From Pseudomonas sp. (GTDB taxonomy: Bacteria > Pseudomonadota > Gammaproteobacteria > Pseudomonadales > Pseudomonadaceae), in the NCBI GenBank assembly GCA_022448005.1, contig JAKUTK010000015.1, positions 1 to 64,000 on the forward strand: a stretch of DNA of 64,000 bases, read 5' to 3'. Below, piece by piece: positions 59,978 through 64,000 of the stretch. Both the position numbers and the translations under genes were made by a program. Below the pieces are notes generated by a model. It searched no databases, was not told where the DNA came from, and saw only the letters and a program-made list of their open reading frames with translations. Position 1 is the first letter of the stretch, and the number at the start of each line of letters is the position of its first letter.

Positions 59978-60457
59978 TCAGCCTCGCAAATGCTCCAGTG
60001 GCAGTTCGGTACTCGATGACACCTGCCGCAGAACAAAGCTTGACCGCACGCTGGTGACACCTTCGATTCGGGTGAGTGTGCCGAGCAGAAAGGCCTGATA
60101 GTGGTCCATGTCCGGTACCACGACCTTGAGTTGATAGTCGGCGTCCATCCCGGTGACCAGGCTGCATTCGAGCACTTCGGGACATTTCCCGATCATTCCT
60201 TCGAAGTGTTCGAAGCGCTCCGGCGTGTGCCGGTCCATGCCGATCAGCACGTAGGCGGTCAACGTCAGGCCGAGCTTCTTGCGGTCGAGCAGGGCGACCT
60301 GGCGCGCAATGTAGCCGTCGTCTTCGAGCTGTTTGACCCGCCGTGAACAGGGCGACGGTGAAAGGCCGATGCGCTCGGCCAGATCCTGATTGGAAATGCG
60401 CGCGTCGTGCTGCAGTTCGGCAAGAATACGCAAGTCGTAGCGATCCAGTTTGCTCAT
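59978..60457 (-). CDS. Lrp/AsnC-family transcriptional regulator
   Basis: 159 residues. Asn/Lrp HTH at residues 1-60, with KLDRYDLRILAELQHDARIS then LSPSPCSRRVKQLEDDGYI, and an RAM effector domain containing VTGMDADYQLKVVVPD. Probably binds an amino acid and controls its metabolism. The effector is unknown; no dadA or bkd genes are beside it. Perfect inverted arms in its promoter suggest autoregulation. Confidence 0.92.
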   Translation of the reverse strand: MSKLDRYDLRILAELQHDARISNQDLAERIGLSPSPCSRRVKQLEDDGYIARQVALLDRKKLGLTLTAYVLIGMDRHTPERFEHFEGMIGKCPEVLECSLVTGMDADYQLKVVVPDMDHYQAFLLGTLTRIEGVTSVRSSFVLRQVSSSTELPLEHLRG

Positions 60458-60762
60458 GATTGGCTGCTCGCGGGGTTTGGTTGCGCATAACTATGCATCC
60501 TGCAGCAATGATTGCGCAACGGGCCTTGATATGAGCAATTTTCGCAAACATCTGTCGGGGCGTGGGGCGTAAGCTTTATTCAACTTCAGCCCCCGGCAGA
60601 ACTGACGCGGTACTTACCCCACCGCGCCAACCGTATACCTTACCGAGGTCATCGGTCCGGGCCAGCACCGCCCACAAGGCGCTGTCGAAGAATCCGCCAC
60701 AAGCGGCCAGAGAATTCAGAGCAGTATTGAAAAAAGACCACGTCTCGCCACGTGGTCTTTTT
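60458..60762. other. 305-bp gap between the Lrp gene and the cation exporter
   Basis: No gene can be supported. It holds the inverted arms at 60480-60520 and a terminator at 60730-60763. The stretch 60550-60729 is not explained and could hold a plus-strand transcript ended by that terminator. Confidence 0.4.
60480..60520. promoter_or_regulatory. Inverted repeat in the Lrp-gene promoter
   Basis: GTTGCGCA (60480-60487) and TGCGCAAC (60513-60520) are perfect 8-bp inverted arms with 25 nt between, immediately upstream of the Lrp gene (ATG at 60457). A probable autoregulatory operator. Confidence 0.5.
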
Positions 60763-60763
60763 T
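60730..60763. terminator. Bidirectional rho-independent terminator
   Basis: AAAAAAGACCACGT / ACGTGGTCTTTTTT is a perfect 14-bp stem with a 6-nt loop. It serves the cation diffusion gene on the minus strand, overlapping its stop codon, and would also end any plus-strand transcript from 60550 on. Confidence 0.9.
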
Positions 60764-61698
60764 TATGGGCTGGTGGTCGGCTCCAGGCTGGGTTGGGGCC
60801 TCACCATTTCCAACGGATCGGCATGCACCAGCACCTCGGCGCGTGGGTACTTGGCGTGGATGGCGCCTTCGACCTGGTCACAAAGTGCGTGAGCCTCGAT
60901 CAGCGGCAGATTTCCAGGCAACTCCAGGTGCATCTGCACGAACCAGCGGGTGCCCGAAACGCGGGTGCGAAGGTCGTGGCAGCCCACCACGCCGGGTACA
61001 TCGCAGGCCAACCGATGCATGTCCTCGCTGATCTCGGGCGGGAGCTCGGTATCCATCAGTACCGCACCGGCCTCGCGGACGATGCTCAGCGCGCTCCAGA
61101 AGATGTAGACGGCGATGGCGATACCGAATACGGCGTCAAGCCGTTCCCAGCCATAACTGGCGAGTACCAGCGCGACAAGGATGCTGCTGTTGAGCAGCAG
61201 GTCGGAGCGGTAATGCAGCGAGTCGGCACGGATCGCCGTGGAGCCTGTTTCGCGCACCACGCGGCGCTGATACATCAGCAGCGCCACTGTTAGTGCCAGT
61301 GACAGCAGCATCACCGCGATGCCCAGCGTCGGCGCGCCCAGCGGCTCAGGATGCAGCATGCGATCGACGCCCTGGACGCAGACCAGAATCGCACTCACCG
61401 AAATGAAGGCACCCTGACCAAGCCCGGCCAGTGCTTCGGCCTTGCCGTGGCCATAGCGATGATCCTCGTCCGCGGGGCGCAGCGAGTAGTGCACCGCCAG
61501 CAGGTTGAGCAGCGAGGCGGCGCCGTCCAGCAAGGAATCGGTGAGCCCCGCCAGCAAGCTGACTGAGCCACTCAACCACCAGGCCAGCGCCTTGCTCGCA
61601 GCCAGCGTCAGCGCGACGGCCAGCGCCAGTCGCGTGGCGCGTCGCATCAATCTGGCGTGTTCGACACTGACGCCTTTGCGCTCTCGGGTGTGCTGCAT
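60763..61698 (-). CDS. Cation diffusion facilitator (FieF/CDF family)
   Basis: 311 residues, six helices plus a cytoplasmic domain. Metal-binding motifs: LTDSLLDGAASLL and RADSLHYRSDLLLN (D...D and H...D sites), and HRYGHGKAEALA. Exports Zn2+, Fe2+ or similar with H+ antiport. Its start is in the TGATG that ends the upstream lipoprotein gene. Confidence 0.92.
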   Translation of the reverse strand: MQHTRERKGVSVEHARLMRRATRLALAVALTLAASKALAWWLSGSVSLLAGLTDSLLDGAASLLNLLAVHYSLRPADEDHRYGHGKAEALAGLGQGAFISVSAILVCVQGVDRMLHPEPLGAPTLGIAVMLLSLALTVALLMYQRRVVRETGSTAIRADSLHYRSDLLLNSSILVALVLASYGWERLDAVFGIAIAVYIFWSALSIVREAGAVLMDTELPPEISEDMHRLACDVPGVVGCHDLRTRVSGTRWFVQMHLELPGNLPLIEAHALCDQVEGAIHAKYPRAEVLVHADPLEMVRPQPSLEPTTSP

Positions 61699-62114
61699 CA
61701 GGCGGCCGGACGCAGTCCGAAGGCGGCGAGTTGCTCGACGCTGCCGTTGTGCTGGATCAGGCGAGGATCATCCAGTGGCAGGCTGCGGCCGGTTTCGGTT
61801 TCGATGATCGCCTTGAGCTTGGCCTGGTCGATCACGCCGTCAGCGCCGATGGCTTCCTGCAGTTTTTCCGGGGCCAGCGAGTAGTTGTCGTCAGGCAGGT
61901 AGATCGCGCCGGTGGCGAAGTCGATGCCAAAAGCGATCAGGCCGGGAATGAGGTAGAAAAGCAGGCCGACGGCGTTGGCTGCTGCGATGGCGGGATCGAT
62001 CCGGCCATCGATCTGCCCGCGGCGGTCGGGGTAGAACAGCGTGCCGCAGGCGGTCAGTTGGGTGAACAGGGAGACGGCCAGCACGCCGCCGATGACACGG
62101 GAACGAGTACGCAT
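61698..62114 (-). CDS. Lipoprotein of unknown function
   Basis: 138 residues, with the lipobox LTACGTLFYPDRRGQIDGR (Cys about 23). Contains one hydrophobic stretch (AVGLLFYLIPGLIAFGIDFA). Homologues in Pseudomonas are often mislabelled; no function is known to me. ATG at 62114. The last base of its stop and the CDF start overlap (TGATG). Confidence 0.72.
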   Translation of the reverse strand: MRTRSRVIGGVLAVSLFTQLTACGTLFYPDRRGQIDGRIDPAIAAANAVGLLFYLIPGLIAFGIDFATGAIYLPDDNYSLAPEKLQEAIGADGVIDQAKLKAIIETETGRSLPLDDPRLIQHNGSVEQLAAFGLRPAA

Positions 62115-62292
62115 AAGGACCTCCGGGGAAAGTGGCGCAACTATACAAGGGCTGCGTGATGTTTTCCCGATATCAGACACTCCCGCTGCACGCTCTGTTC
62201 GGCATTGCTGCAATGCGTATGGTCACAGCGCTCCGTGCGGCTGCGTCGAGGGCTGCGCCCGCTATAATCGCGGCCCTCAAAGCGGAGTTCCC

Positions 62293-64000
62293 ATGATTGC
62301 CCTGCCCATTGATGAAGCCCTGCCGACGCTGCGCCAGGCCCTGCTAGCGCGTGATGAAGCGGTGCTCGAAGCACCGCCCGGTGCCGGCAAGACCACCAGA
62401 GTGCCGCTAGCCTTGTTGAACGAGCCATGGCTCGGCGGGCAATCGATCATCATGCTCGAACCGCGCCGGCTGGCGGCCCGCGCTGCGGCTGAGCGCCTGG
62501 CCAGCGAGCTGGGCGAGAAGGTTGGCGAAACCGTCGGCTATCGCATCCGGCTGGACAGCAAGGTCGGGCCGAACACCCGCATCGAGGTTGTCACCGAAGG
62601 CATCCTTGCGCGTCGCTTGCAGGACGATCCGGCCCTTGAAGGCGTGGGTCTGGTGATCTTCGACGAATTTCACGAGCGCAGCCTGGACGCCGATCTGGCC
62701 TTGGCGCTGACCCTCAATGCGCGCGTTCTGCTGCGTGACGAGCCGCTCAAATTGCTGCTCATGTCTGCCACGCTGGAAGGCGCGCGGTTGTCGAGCTTGT
62801 TGGATGACGCACCGGTGGTGCGCAGCGAGGGCCGCATGTTTCCGGTCGTGCGGCGCTGGGGACGACCGTTCCAGGCGGGTGAACGCGTTGAACCGCGGGT
62901 CGTGCAGACGGTGATGCAGGCGCTGGATGAGGAATCCGGCAGCGTGCTGGTCTTCCTGCCGGGTCAGGCTGAGATACGTCGTGTGAACGACCTGCTGGCC
63001 GAACAGCTGGCAGGTCGAGACGAGGTCATGCTTTGCCCGCTGCATGGCGAGCTGGAGCTGACCGCCCAGCGCGCCGCCATCGAGCCTGCGCCAGCGGGCA
63101 AGCGCAAGGTGGTGCTGGCGACCAACATTGCCGAGACCAGCCTGACCATCGAGGGCGTGCGGGTGGTGGTCGATGCCGGGCTGGCGCGGGTGCCGCGGTT
63201 CGATCCCGGCAGTGGCATGACCCGTCTGGAAACCCGGCGTATTTCGCGTGCTTCGGCGACCCAGCGGGCCGGGCGCGCGGGGCGGCTGGAGCCTGGCGCC
63301 TGCTATCGGCTGTGGTCGGAGGATCAGCACGCGCAACTGGCAGCTTATGGCGACGCGGAAATCCTTCAGGCCGATCTGGCCGGCGTCGCACTGCAGCTGG
63401 CGCGCTGGGGTGTCGAACCGGATGAACTGGCCTGGCTCGACGTGCCGCCTGCTGCGGCCTACCGGCAGGCGCAGGACCTGCTCCATCGCCTCGGTGCACT
63501 CAGTCTCAATGTCCGTGGCGGTTGGCAATTGACTGCACACGGCCAGGCCATGGCTGAGTTGCCGGCGCATCCGCGTATTGCGCATCTGTTGTTGCGCGGC
63601 CAGGCACTTGGCTTGGCATCGCTGGCTGGCGACATTGCCGCCTTGTTGGTCGAGCGCGATATCCAGCGCGGCGGAGGCGTGGACATCTCAACGCGTCTCG
63701 GCCTGCTCGATGGCAGCGCAGGACGGCATTCGGGCGCGCAGCGGGTTCGCCAGCTGGCCCGGCAGTTTCGCGGTCTGTTGCGAGGCTCCCCGGCTGCTGC
63801 GCCTGCCGATGCGTCCGATCATCGCTGGCATGGGGCGCTGCTGGCGTTCGCCTATCCCGACCGCATCGCTCGCCAGCGTCGGGACGGTGGTGGTGAATAC
63901 CGCCTGGCCAACGGCCGCGCGGCGGTCTTCGGTGAGCCGGATGCGCTGATGAAAGAATCCTGGCTGGTGATCGCCGAACTGGGCAGCCGCCAGGGTCAGC
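62293..64000 (+). CDS. hrpB: ATP-dependent helicase HrpB (partial, runs off the right edge)
   Basis: 569 codons are inside the window from the ATG at 62293. DEAH-type HrpB: Walker A in EAPPGAGKTTRVPLALL (about 28-34), DEFH box in VIFDEFHERSLDADLALAL (about 122-125), SAT motif in LLMSATLEG (about 158), and TNIAETSLTIEGVR with QRAGRAGRLEPG in motif V/VI. RNA substrate in E. coli not well defined. Divergent from the lipoprotein gene. The C-terminus is outside the window. Confidence 0.93.
   Translation, partial: MIALPIDEALPTLRQALLARDEAVLEAPPGAGKTTRVPLALLNEPWLGGQSIIMLEPRRLAARAAAERLASELGEKVGETVGYRIRLDSKVGPNTRIEVVTEGILARRLQDDPALEGVGLVIFDEFHERSLDADLALALTLNARVLLRDEPLKLLLMSATLEGARLSSLLDDAPVVRSEGRMFPVVRRWGRPFQAGERVEPRVVQTVMQALDEESGSVLVFLPGQAEIRRVNDLLAEQLAGRDEVMLCPLHGELELTAQRAAIEPAPAGKRKVVLATNIAETSLTIEGVRVVVDAGLARVPRFDPGSGMTRLETRRISRASATQRAGRAGRLEPGACYRLWSEDQHAQLAAYGDAEILQADLAGVALQLARWGVEPDELAWLDVPPAAAYRQAQDLLHRLGALSLNVRGGWQLTAHGQAMAELPAHPRIAHLLLRGQALGLASLAGDIAALLVERDIQRGGGVDISTRLGLLDGSAGRHSGAQRVRQLARQFRGLLRGSPAAAPADASDHRWHGALLAFAYPDRIARQRRDGGGEYRLANGRAAVFGEPDALMKESWLVIAELGSRQGQ

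Noticed and set aside
62407..63585. 392-codon open frame on the minus strand
   Set aside because: Antisense of hrpB, which carries all helicase motifs on the plus strand.

Overview
The window is about 64 kb of high-GC (roughly 62%), tightly packed gammaproteobacterial chromosome. The order lipA / lytic transglycosylase / arfA / holA / lptE / leuS / lnt-corC-ybeY-phoH-miaB / hemL-thiE-thiD / ladS matches the PA3996 to PA3974 block of Pseudomonas aeruginosa run in one piece. The urease part resembles the PA4858-PA4893 region. With the urtABCDE set and the Pseudomonas-type REP sequence, this points to a Pseudomonadaceae chromosome, most likely the Stutzerimonas (Pseudomonas) stutzeri group. The species is an inference.

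Layout. 1-17.5 kb is conserved housekeeping, almost all on the minus strand: lipA (partial), a MltB-type lytic transglycosylase, arfA with its hairpin, holA, lptE, leuS, then miaB-phoH-ybeY-corC-lnt, and thiD-thiE-hemL with a membrane gene. 17.8-28 kb holds a LadS-like sensor kinase without a receiver domain, aidB, a dehydratase broken by an amber codon beside a MocR regulator, amn, and a two-subunit PQQ dehydrogenase (SldBA type). 28-31 kb is ureEFG-hupE. 31-38 kb is accessory: acetyltransferase, a frameshifted methyltransferase, a DMT exporter, oxaloacetate decarboxylase, an MFS exporter, a TorF-type porin, a C4 zinc-finger protein, a hemerythrin and a GAF histidine kinase. 38-58 kb is the nitrogen region: an NCS1 permease, an orphan curlin-repeat gene stopped by an in-frame TGA, ureC-ureB-mnaT-ureA-ureD, a five-gene Liv-type ABC transporter, an SDR gene, and urtABCDE. 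58-64 kb holds rluE, a DUF2788 gene, a globin, an Lrp regulator, a cation diffusion facilitator, a lipoprotein and hrpB (partial).

How it works together. UrtABCDE imports urea, UreABC hydrolyses it, UreDEFG with HupE supply and insert nickel, and the NCS1 permease probably brings in another nitrogen compound. Good sigma54 (-24/-12) promoters precede urtA and ureE, and a fair one precedes the NCS1 permease. NtrC-type sites of the form TGCAC-N7-GTGC lie 100-200 bp upstream of these, strongest at urtA. So the separate operons look like one NtrC/RpoN nitrogen regulon.

The most unusual observations are: the curlin-repeat protein whose frame runs on for 141 sense codons past a TGA that replaces an expected TGG; a family of short hairpins with compensating stem changes scattered only through the urease/urt cluster; the LadS homologue lacking its receiver; the arfA hairpin; and three genes each inactivated by one lesion (two nonsense codons, one 1-nt deletion), for which sequencing error must be excluded.
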